From: Phaseolus vulgaris
Taxonomy: Eukaryota > Streptophyta > Magnoliopsida > Fabales > Fabaceae
NCBI RefSeq assembly: GCF_000499845.2
Contig: NC_023755.2
Coordinates: forward strand, 8,556,752 to 8,620,751
DNA: 64,000 nucleotides
Direction: 5' to 3'
The stretch's first letter is position 1, and the number at the start of each line of letters is the position of its first letter. Shown piece by piece: positions 54,817 to 64,000 of the stretch. The notes beneath the pieces were generated by a model. The model ran no database searches. It was not told the origin of the DNA and saw only the letters and a program-made list of their open reading frames with translations. The position numbers were made by a program, and so were the translations under genes.

Positions 54817-57599
54817 AGTTAGGTTGAAATATTTCAAAAAATATTTAAAATAAATAAAAAATATAATTGATTGTGAAATATTTATCATTCAATCAATTAT
54901 ATATATATATATGTATATATATTCAAGTTATATAAATTTATCTGATTTGATTAAATTTTTTATTCATCTCCATTTATTTTAAATACAGGTAGGTACAATT
55001 ATGAATAAAAATACTTGTATTCTTATCATTTTCGTGAATTATTTCACTTTCCTTTAAAACACAAATTCTCACTGCATGTTGAATTGTGTTGCACAGTACA
55101 TGTGGGAAGGTTTCGAAAATGTGCAAATAATACCTTACAAGACACAAGAAGTTTGCAAACTAAAAGAGCCATTCTTGATGTGCCAAAAAAGGAAGCCATT
55201 GTGAAACATTAATTTATGAGAGAAATTGATGATCTACCAAATGTTGGTACAACAGAAAGAAAAGTAAAAAGTCCCACACTATTATTGTATATCAATAGGT
55301 TCGTACACTGTTGTTGAATTGTGTTTTAAATCAAGTATAAACCTAATGAATGATAACAACAAGAATTATCAAACGAGGAATTGTTTTCGTGTGCAAAGTT
55401 ATAAAAAAAAAAAAAAGGTTTAGGACACGAGTCATCATTTTGCAGAGTTTAGGTCAACTATTTGAAACGATATAATGTATAAAACAGCACAATGTACAAG
55501 AAGAAGGGGACAAAATCTTTGCCCATCTATCCCCACTTGCATTAGGAAAATGGTTACAACAACAACATGCACACTCAATCTTGTGCGTGTCCACATCTTA
55601 TTCATTTTATTGATTTCAAAATTAAATTATATGATTTTGTTATTTTTGTTAAGCTTTCTAACGCTTCAATAGTAGCAACAATATAATTAAATTATACTAT
55701 TTTTTTCAAATTATATTATGTTTACACATGCATGTTAATAAAATGTTGAATAGTTTAAGAATAAAACAAAGTTGTATATTATTTATTGATAGAAAATTCG
55801 AATCTAATTATATCAACTGTCGATGATAAAAAAAGAATTTTAAACTCTTACTCTCCGTTGGTTTTCAATAGAGAAAAAAGATTTTTACGCATGAAAAAAA
55901 TACAATAATTAAAAAATAAAGTGTAAAAATTACGGATACAAAAACCCTTTTCAATTTTAAATTTTCTTCACATTCTAGAAAAGATTTGAAGAGATTTGCA
56001 TGGATATAATTATTAAAATAATAATTATTAAAAAATAATATAATATTTAATTAAAAATAATTATAATTTAAAAATACAAATAAACTAATTTTTTTAATAA
56101 TTCTCAAATACAAGGATAAATTTATATTTTTATCAATTAAAAAATACAATTTCAATCACATATATCACATCACTCACAAATTTTTATAAATTTTTTCTAC
56201 AATTTCCACTCTATTTACCTTACTTCAAACAACCTCACTTTCTTATTTTTTTTAAATTATCTCAAATTCACTTCTTAATCTAAAGAAAGCATTAACACTA
56301 AATTTGAATCCCGCACTTTTTTACAATGTTAATTACATAAAGGTTTATGTAGTTAAGTTTTCAATACTTTTATCAAATAAATAGTGCAATTTTATAATGA
56401 TAAATTATTATATTATATAGTTATTGTCTTCTTCTTTTCTTCGGAATGATTTATCTTTTCAAGTACATTTAAGACTCAAAACAGAACACGTGGATGGATT
56501 GTTGACTTTTAAAGACATTATTATATTACTTTCCTAAAAAATTTAACTATCATGAAGCTCCTTTGAAATGTAAACATTATCATGTTAGTACTTAAATTAA
56601 GTTTTCAATTTTTTTCCCAAATGAAAATATTTTATATTATTCGTTAAAAAAGGATGAAGATAAAAATATTTTATATTTAAAGAACTAGTTTAATAAAAAA
56701 AATTAATACTAATTAATTTTACTTGGTTAAGATTTGTATATATAAAGGTTATATATATATATATATATTATTTTGATGTTTAAATCAATAAAATAACATA
56801 TTTATATAATAAAAATGTTTAATTATCTTTTTAATATGGTCAAAAATCAATTTTATCTTCTATATTTTAAAAAGTTTAATGTTATTTAATTTTTTTTTAA
56901 AGTTCAATTTAATTTCAATTTTTTTTAAACATTTAATGTGATCATAACTTTAAAACAATTCAATGTGGTGGTCGATATTTTTGTTTTAAAACAATTTCAT
57001 GGGATAAAAACAAATATAATTCAATTGGCATTGATAGAATCGTTTATGTAAATATGTTTTAATGAGACAATTTTAAAAATAAATAACATTGAATCGTTTT
57101 TAAAAAATTAGGATTATATTGAACTTTTAAAAAATCTCAAGATTAAACTAACTTTTGACTAACATAGAGACTAAAAGGGTAATTAAGTCTTATAAAAAAT
57201 GTTTGAACTTTAAGAAAAAAAATATATGAATGTATTAAGTGTTACAGACATTCTTCTAAAGAAAGTTCGCATCATTTTATAAGAAATTGTCTTAAGATTA
57301 TGTATTATTTTTGTCTTACAGTATTTTTTTTTTAAAAATAAAATATTTACAAAAAAAAAACATCTTTTAGTTTTGTTGTCAACTTTAAAATAGTGATGAT
57401 AAAATAGGTTGAACTCATTAACTTGTCAAAATAGTTTGAACTAGTTAACAAGTCATATTTGTCAACTTTCAATGCCAATGGACATAGGATTGGATAAATG
57501 AAGTATGTGATGGAAGCCATAAAGTTAGAGACATGCATATTACATGTAATATTGGCTAACACCACTATGACCTAGACCTAAATCATCATTATCAAGAAA
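54817..57599. other. Right part of dispersed repeat copy B, then gene-free AT-rich DNA
   Basis: 54817 to about 54960 matches 15081-15230. Beyond that no coding family, LTR end or inverted repeat was recognised. A+T content is very high from 55.7 to 57.4 kb, with a short TA run at about 56749-56768. Confidence 0.5.
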
Positions 57600-58243
57600 A
57601 TCTTTCCTATCTTTAGATGAACATGTTTATATTTTACTATGGTCAACTCAAACTCATAGTTATGCTTGCAAAGAAGGTCTTCCACCATACAGTATGGGTT
57701 AGACCTCAAATTCCATATGTCATACTCCGATGATTAGCCCTCATAATACTGTGGGTGCCTAAATAACTATTAATGGTGTTGTCATCATAAAAGATAAGAA
57801 TCCCTTGCATCATATTGTCTATTATAGGGGACATCTCAAATAGATAGGAATTTGAATAAAAATCCCTCTCCATAGGGACATTAAACTACTAGACTAACTT
57901 GGCCAACTTCTTCCACTTTCTTTAAGTTAGCTATTCTTAAAATTTAATGTACTTATGCATTCGTAGGATCGTCCTTCTTCTTTTTTATAAAGCATTCTTT
58001 CCTTCTATTTTTTTTGTTGGCAAAACTCTTGTTACCTTAACCTCTGGCATTCCTACATCTTTGGCATGTTGTCGAACAACTTTAGATTTATCTGAGTTTT
58101 GGAGAACCTTTGTCCTAAAGCTTGTAGCCCGTTTATAAGAACATTCATTCTTCTAAACATGTCGTTAACAAATTAACTCATCCTTGCCCTTGTTGGATCT
58201 TTTACCCTAGAAACTATTACACACTCAACCCTATATATGTTGA
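57600..58243. other. Probable internal region of minus-strand copia-like element
   Basis: It lies just inside a minus-strand PBS, so it should be leader or gag, but I could not recognise protein motifs in any frame. Confidence 0.35.
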
Positions 58244-58258
58244 GTCTGATACCAATTA
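58244..58258 (-). other. Copia-type primer-binding site, minus strand
   Basis: Minus strand reads TAATTGGTATCAGAC immediately after an LTR end (CA), the initiator-tRNA-type site. Confidence 0.82.
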
Positions 58259-59250
58259 TGAAAAAAATAGGACTAATACACAAGAACTTGAAGTGTGTAT
58301 TTATAACTTTAAATTGATATTTTAAATTGATTCATCTGTTAACCAAGACTACTTCCCATTCTTGATCAACTTGATCAAGTTTCATTAGGCAGAATATCAT
58401 TGCAAATATTCATTGGACCTCAACCACTCTTGGCTAAACAATAGACTATTATTTGGAATGCGACCACTCTTGGTTAAACAATAGACTATTATTTGGATTG
58501 CGACGACTCTTGGCTAAAATTGAGTATTGTTTAGAACACAATCACTTTTAGAAAAGATTGAGTATTGTTTGGAACACAATCAATCTTGGCTAAGACTGAG
58601 TATGTCTAAAGCACAATTACTCTTGTATATTGTTTGGAATGTAGCCAATACTAACTAAGATTGAGTATTGTTGGAAACACGGTCGCTCCTAGCTAAACCA
58701 AATGAGTTATGAGAGGATGTGATCAAGTAATCACATGTTCATTCACTAAAAGAGGTGTTGTGTCTTAAGACATATACAATATTAGGTTCACACTTCTAAA
58801 TAGTTAAAGAACACAACATTGTTATATTAATGATTTAAGGTTCCAAGCTTAAAGTTTTATCTCTATACACAAATCATAAGTTCGTCTCGATTTTTGTTGT
58901 GTAAAAGCTTTTATTTGAAGATATCTTTTACATATATAGATTTCTGAAAGAGTCGTTGAGAGACAAAGAGAAGTCCTTCATTTTTCATGTTGAATTTATC
59001 CTCATAAACTTGATGGTTGCATTAAATGATCTCCATGCAACATTGAATTCATACTTCTATTTGAAGGGGTATCTAATACTTAGCATAGCTTATCATGCCT
59101 TGGTCATATTACTTTTAAATTAACTAGAGTAAAAGTTAGGATTGTACTAGGTGAAATGGATATACAACAGTGATAAATTGTCTTTTTAGCAAAGTTGTTG
59201 GCATGAGGAAGCTTTGACATAATTCTCGAGAGATTTTCTGATTTTGACAT
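58259..59250 (-). mobile_element. Copia-like 5' LTR with internal minisatellite (copy 3)
   Basis: The LTR boundary is set by the PBS. Plus strand starts TGAAAAAAATAGG. Units of about 42-45 bp, CCACTCTTGGCTAAAC...GAGTATTGTTTGGAACAC, run from 58407 to about 58700. The same unit type is found at 39.1 and 47.4 kb, followed here by AGACATATACAATATTAGG as in those copies. The right end is uncertain and is placed before the TRIM at 59253. Confidence 0.62.
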
Positions 59251-59252
59251 TA

Positions 59253-59620
59253 TGTTTATGGTGTCATCAATTATCCTGTGGATGAGGCTAAGGGGGCCAA
59301 GTCACAATCAAATCGTGGAGCCTAAGTTCATATGAAGTAGAAATAGTTGCATCATGACTATCAACTATAGCTTTTGGTCTGATGGTAAGCATTCAATCCA
59401 ACAATTGGTATCATAGCCAAGGTCACAAGTTCAATTCCCAATATGGCAATCCCTAAGAGGGATATTGTTGTAGGTGACATCAATTGTCACATGATAGAGG
59501 CTAGGTGGGATTGTCATAATCAAATTCTGGCACTTGATGTTCTATGCTATTAAATAGAAAGAGTTGCACTCTAATTATTAGCTATAGCTTTTGGTGTAAT
59601 AGTAAGCACTTTATCCAACA
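59253..59620 (+). mobile_element. TRIM retrotransposon, 368 bp, complete
   Basis: Two direct repeats, 59253-59403 (151 bp) and 59466-59620 (155 bp), both starting TGTT and ending TCCAACA, share GTCATCAATT/GACATCAATT and AGCTATAGCTTTTGGT...GTAAGCA. Between them are a PBS, TTGGTATCATAGCC (59405-59418), and a short purine tract TAAGAGGGATAT just before the second repeat. Flanks CATTA and CATTT form a 5-bp duplication with one mismatch. It cannot code for any protein and needs enzymes from an autonomous element. Confidence 0.85.
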
Positions 59621-60204
59621 CATTTTTTGAGTGATCTTCTTGGTGGTCAAACGATAAACTTTCTCTACAAACATCACAAAACACATTTATAAGTTAAGAG
59701 CAATACTTTGTTAGATTTAGAAATAACTATCTAACCACATATCTCAAGCATATACTTATCATATGAGTATACGTGAGCAAGTGTTATGTGTCTACTGACA
59801 TCAAATGTAGCAATTTTGTCTGTTGAGATCTAATATAAAGATATTCATATTTATATACTTTGTTGTAAGCACTTACTCAAAATAGGTTGGGTATGTTGTT
59901 CTTTTCTCTCACAAATATGACTTGGATTTTTTTAATGTTGTTTTCATCTCATGAAACGCGCAAAAGTCTTTCTTTAGGATGTTAGGTAGGAGAGTAAATT
60001 AGCCTCTTTTAAACTTAGTTTCAAAAGTGACTTCAAAGTAAAAAAAAATCCTTCAATTAATTTGGATCTAATCAATAAAGTTATGCAAAAGAGAATTTTC
60101 AAAGTTTTTCTAAATAATTTTGCTCAACCATTTCTATGTTTGTTGAGCCATTTTTCAATCTGCTCAGTATAGACCAAATCCACTTAGCATAAGCTAGATT
60201 AGCT
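59621..60204. other. No gene seen
   Basis: Possibly continuing minus-strand LTR sequence (GTGATCTTCTTGGTGGTCAAACG recalls 48.3 kb). Not resolved. Confidence 0.4.
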
Positions 60205-61161
60205 TGTTAGACATGAAGACTTGAAGATGCTCAAGCCCCAAAAGATGTGTTTTGATGATGAAGTTTAAAGAGATGTTGAAAATTTGTTTAGAGTGTTTAG
60301 GTTTTCATTGTAAAGTTGTTTCAGCCTTTCACACAAGGTAATCATAAGGGAAACACACAACCACTTTAAAAACGAGTTAAGATGTTTTAAAAATATGAAA
60401 AATATTTCAAAAAAGATTTTAAAAACATTATAATTGATTACTTATTTTTTAATCGATTAAAGCCAAAAGTTGGAAAATCTTGTCTAAGTGATTTAACATA
60501 TTATATCACTTTTTAACAAATTAAAGCAAAGAGATAATATATTGTCTAACTTTTTAAAAGATTAAACTACAGAACTATGAAAACCTATTTTAGTGATTTA
60601 ATCGATATTTTAACCGATTAAACTAGAAAGTTAATAGATTATCTCATTTTTTAACAGATTAAACTAGAGACTAATTAAAACCTATTTTAGTCATTTAATT
60701 GATTAATAGTGATTTTAATTGATGAAAGTGTAAGTTGCTATAAATATTTTTCAAAGAATAATCAATTAAATACAAAAATAATCCATTAAAAGCGACAATC
60801 TTAATGTTTAATCATTAGTTTCAATTCACTATAAATAGAGCATTTCACTCGCTTTTTCATAAGAAAAATCATGAATTGAAAAAAATGTTTTAAGTAATAA
60901 ATTGAGAGTTTTCATATATTCATTTTGAGCCATCAAGATTTAAAGAAATCAAATATTTGATAAAGTTTATTATGTTGTTCTCTTGTATTTTATGCTACAA
61001 CCAACAATTATATCAATCTTGCTTCCACTAATAATTGCATTCAATTTTTATATCTTCAAGAAGTTCTTAAAAGAATGCCAAGAAAGGAGATTTTTGTGAG
61101 AAATATTTGAAAATCAATTCACCCCCTCTTGATTTTTTGAAGTCATTCCTTTTTTATAACA
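60205..61161 (+). mobile_element. Copia solo LTR with TSD TAGCT
   Basis: 957 bp, TGTTAGACATGA to TTTTATAACA. Flanked by TAGCT at 60200-60204 and 61162-61166. The AAAATCAATTCACCCCCTCTTG block near the 3' end is that of the other Sirevirus-like LTRs. Contains repeated TTTAATCGATTAAA-type words at 60420-60740 and a TATA-like CACTATAAATAGAGC near 60829-60843. Confidence 0.94.
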
Positions 61162-61236
61162 TAGCTCAACCACTTTTAGCCTGCACCAAGTTTTTCTCTA
61201 GAGACCATATGCTCAGTGCACGAGGTTGTGTTGAGC

Positions 61237-61817
61237 GATTTTTTCCTTGTTGAATGTCTTTCTTCCAACTGTGCTCTCAGGAGTGAATATGTTAAACACA
61301 TGGGGGTTGGGCTAAGAAGATTTAAGGTGAGTGATTTAAACACACAGGGGTTGTGTTTAGCAAACCCCTTAGTGGTTTGAGATTCGCTTAGCATATTTGT
61401 CCTTGTCAATTGAGTATAAATAGCCCTAAGTTGTCGTCTTTGCATATTTTAGCAAAAACAAAAGAGTTGAGAACCGAGGGAGAAAATCTTCCCTTGCCAC
61501 CTAAGGCACAAGGAATCGAGTGGTTCTTTTTCCTTGTTGAATGTCTTTCTTCCAACTATGCTCTTAGGAGTGAATATGTTAAACACATGGGAGTTGTGCT
61601 AAAAAGATTTAAGGTGAGTGATTTAAACACATAGGGGTTGTGTTTAGAAACCCCCTTAGTGGTTTGAGATTCGCTTAGGGGATTGGCCCTTGTCAATTGA
61701 GTATAAATGGCCCTAAGTTGTCATGTTTGCATATTTAGCAACAACAAAAAAGAGTTGAGAACTGAGGGAGAAAATCTTCCCTTGCCACCTAAGGCACAAT
61801 GAATCAAGTGATTCTTC
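61237..61817 (+). repeat. 287-bp tandem duplication with TATA box
   Basis: Two head-to-tail copies, 61237-61523 and 61524-61817. Each begins in TTTTTCCTTGTTGAATGTC and includes GTTAAACACATGGG, AGTGGTTTGAGATTCGCTTA, a TATA box (TATAAATAG 61415-61423; TATAAAT 61702-61708) and GAGGGAGAAAATCTTCCCTT. It looks like the promoter and start region of an LTR or gene duplicated locally. No coding product was recognised. Confidence 0.92.
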
Positions 61818-62899
61818 TTTGTTCCCTCTTTCCTTACTTCTCTATCACTTATTCTTCTTATTCTCTTCAAGTTCTACTTATCAATTTTATCCTTAGGTGG
61901 GTGATTTTCGTATTTCCATCATTTTCCTCCTCTTGTGGTATCTGATGTGACATAGGAGAAATATAGGGTTATAGATTATGAAATCCTAATCCTTGGAATC
62001 ATTTTCTAAAGAGATATGTTATCTTTTTGAACATTTCTTATGATATATTTATAGAATCACCATTTTTCTTACATATAGATATCTTTGAGAATTATATATT
62101 ATGAAATTCTTTATAAGAATTATTGAAAATTATCTTTACCTTGAATTTTTTGAAATATAACTCCTAGTATGATAAAGTTTTAAGCATAGTTCATATTTCA
62201 TAAGTAGTTTACAAAAGTAATTTTAAAGTATTCTTATAGAAAACATATCACTTAAAGAGTATTCATCCATCTCTGAATAATTCTAAGAGGTTATGAGAAT
62301 TCCCTAGGTTCGAATTTCCTAGAGAGGTATAAAATATTGGAAATTCATGGGACATAGTAGAGAAACAACTCTTAGAATGTTTAACTTAACATTATGCCCA
62401 TAGGACAAGAAAAAGTTTAAGAGATTGTCAACTCCATTATTCTTCTATCAAACACTAAGAAAGTTAACTTTTTCTTCCATCTTTGTGTCCGTCTTCAAGT
62501 CCCCTTAATAGCTTTTTGGAGCAAAATAAGTATCAGTGAACAATATAATTTACAGATTAACTCGTGCATATCAATGAAACAATATCTTTGAATATATGCT
62601 AATTATATAAACTTTCTATATTAAGATATTCCATTGTTAATTTTGTGTTAAAAAACTTTCCAAGTTAATATTGATTTATAACGTTGAAGCGCAATTAGTT
62701 TTAACCTGGATATTACATCATTCATTATATTTAAAAAAAACCTTTGATATATAAACAATTTAACTTTATTTTTCGAAAGTTCTTACAATGTTATACTGTT
62801 TGCTTAAACCCATTAATCTTATTTGAAAATAATGTTTTTTATAATTCAAAAATACCAAATAAGATTTGGAAGACATAAACGTAGTGTCATAAAATATTT
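61818..62899. other. No gene seen
   Basis: AT-rich; no family recognised on either strand. Confidence 0.45.
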
Positions 62900-63421
62900 C
62901 AAGAATCTAAGAGATTAAGTATAAACACTTTCCTATTTATCACGTTTCATCTGACGCTTGGACGATGCTTGTATTGTCTAATATGTATAGTTTCCAGTGT
63001 GCGTCTGAAGTGAGATTATACAATCTTTCAACACTTTTATCATCTAATGTGAACATACTCCACCCCATCGTCTGATCCTTCTCTATACGAGCTTCGTCTT
63101 ATATGTCTTGGTCTTGACAAGCGCTTCATCTTATGTGATGATATTTCATATTATGGTCTTTTATGCATATTAGTCTTTCTTTTCTATGTTCACTTTGACT
63201 ATATTATCCATTCATTAAGACTCGATTGTCTGATCATCGTTTACCACTATTTCGTCTAACAACTTTTCTCTTGCTGTATCGTCTTACTCAATTCTCTTTT
63301 GTTTTTGTCGAATCTTATGCTACACATGAATGAGCTATGTCATATCACAATACACCTTATAGTGTTTGTCATTATCAAAACATATTGACGCTCAATCATG
63401 AGATCATTTGATAACTGAACA
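62900..63421 (-). mobile_element. Probable copia 3' LTR end, minus strand
   Basis: The right boundary ...GATAACTGAACA at 63421 is followed by a reversed polypurine tract, so the LTR begins TGTTCAGTTATC on the minus strand. The body is rich in TCGTCT(A/G)AT words (62943-63310). The left end is not defined; about 62900 is only where the word cluster begins. Confidence 0.55.
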
Positions 63422-63436
63422 ATCTTCCTCTTTTTT
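63422..63436 (-). other. Polypurine tract, minus strand
   Basis: Minus strand AAAAAAGAGGAAGAT directly abuts the LTR end. Just inside, TTTTTGTCATCATAAAA-type text is usual at copia 3' ends. Confidence 0.65.
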
Positions 63437-64000
63437 ATGATGACAAAAACTATAAGTCAACTAAACAATCATACAACAATATTACAATATATATCAATTT
63501 GCATAAGTAAAATTGTGAGAATGGAAGCACAAGAGTCTTTTATTGATGTTCTTTAAAGATATTACAAATAATTAAAATATTTATTGAACATTTTAAGTAA
63601 CATTTTAACTTTTCTTTCAACAATTTTGAAAAGTTTCTTTCCCTAGTTACTTATTTCTTTCTTCCTTCAACCTTATCTTTCTCTTTCTCTCTGTCCTCCA
63701 ACTTATCCTTTTTATTTTACTTTATCTTTTATTTCTCCTCCTTTTTGTCATTATTAAATTATAAAGGAAGATATAATTAAAGGATGGATGGTCTCAGAAC
63801 AACTAGTGAAAAAAATGTTATCAGTGAGTTTGCTCTATCACTTTAAGACTTTGGACTGTGTAACTAAAGAGTTTTTGATCCAAGAAGAGGTCACTAAAGA
63901 TTGAGAAGGAATTCTATTTTACTTTACATATCTTATATTTTTATTTTATTCTTAATTAAATTTTAAAATAAAAAAGAAATATTACAAATAAATACCCACC
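63437..64000. other. Internal or unrelated non-coding DNA
   Basis: No pol tail or other coding sequence recognised up to the window edge. Confidence 0.4.

Noticed and set aside
57347..57565. 72-codon minus-strand frame
   Set aside because: No recognisable motif, AT-rich surroundings, expected by chance.
59380..59440. tRNA-like A and B boxes (GGTCTGATGGTAAGC ... GGTCACAAGTTCAATTCCC)
   Set aside because: No cloverleaf can be drawn, and the text straddles the LTR/PBS junction of a TRIM, which explains it better.

Overview
The window is plant nuclear DNA and most likely comes from a legume of the Phaseolus/Vigna group. It is AT-rich and full of microsatellites. It is dominated by nested LTR retrotransposons with plant-type primer-binding sites (TTGGTATCA...), Sirevirus-like Ty1/copia and chromovirus- or Tat-like Ty3/gypsy coding remnants, a plant L1-type LINE, En/Spm (CACTA) and hAT DNA elements, and a spliced plant defensin-like gene. 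The genus is an inference from the style of the repeats; no search could be run.

Layout. 0-3.7 kb: end of a gypsy pol, then an old LTR split by a copia solo LTR (790-1929, target duplication CACTT). 3.7-5.0 kb: a TRIM fragment and the only convincing host gene, a two-exon, minus-strand, secreted 8-cysteine defensin-like peptide (4097-4425). 5.0-11.8 kb: a chain of truncated elements (gypsy LTR whose start encodes a pol tail, gypsy LTR + PBS + broken gag, 5'-truncated copia LTR, Tat/Athila-like leader and LTR, copia gag fragment). 11.8-15.4 kb: gene-poor, with a CACTA-type MITE split by a gypsy solo LTR. 15.4-36.9 kb: apparently one minus-strand LINE, its RNase H end at 15.4-16.5 kb and its ORF1 at 22.9-23.3 plus 35.4-36.7 kb, broken by two insertion complexes. 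The first is a copia fragment carrying a minus-strand gypsy derivative with a 778-codon ORF. The second is a complete 12-kb Sirevirus (23255-35398) with gag, pol and a third env-position ORF, itself hit by two solo LTRs of one gypsy family in opposite orientations.

37-48 kb: tandem repeats, a copia solo LTR (39478-40546), a CACTA MITE, an LTR copy and a GC-rich hAT-type MITE. 48.6-54.8 kb: a CACTA/En-Spm-like element whose ends read CATTA rather than CACTA, with a decayed transposase and a nested gypsy that has lost RT, RNase H and integrase. 55-64 kb: AT-rich DNA, an LTR with an internal minisatellite, a complete small TRIM (59253-59620), another copia solo LTR (60205-61161) and a 287-bp tandem duplication containing a TATA box.

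The elements do not form a pathway. The window records repeated insertion followed by LTR-LTR recombination. Four solo LTRs and one reverse-oriented one have exact 5-bp target duplications (CACTT, AAAGG, CTAAG, AGTTC, TAGCT). The less expected signals are short family-specific palindromes (such as AAACAATCGATTGTTT) repeated in LTRs and recurring inside gag and pol coding sequence, and a conserved box (CTGGATGTAGCT...GTGAACCAGTATAA) shared by otherwise diverged copia LTRs.
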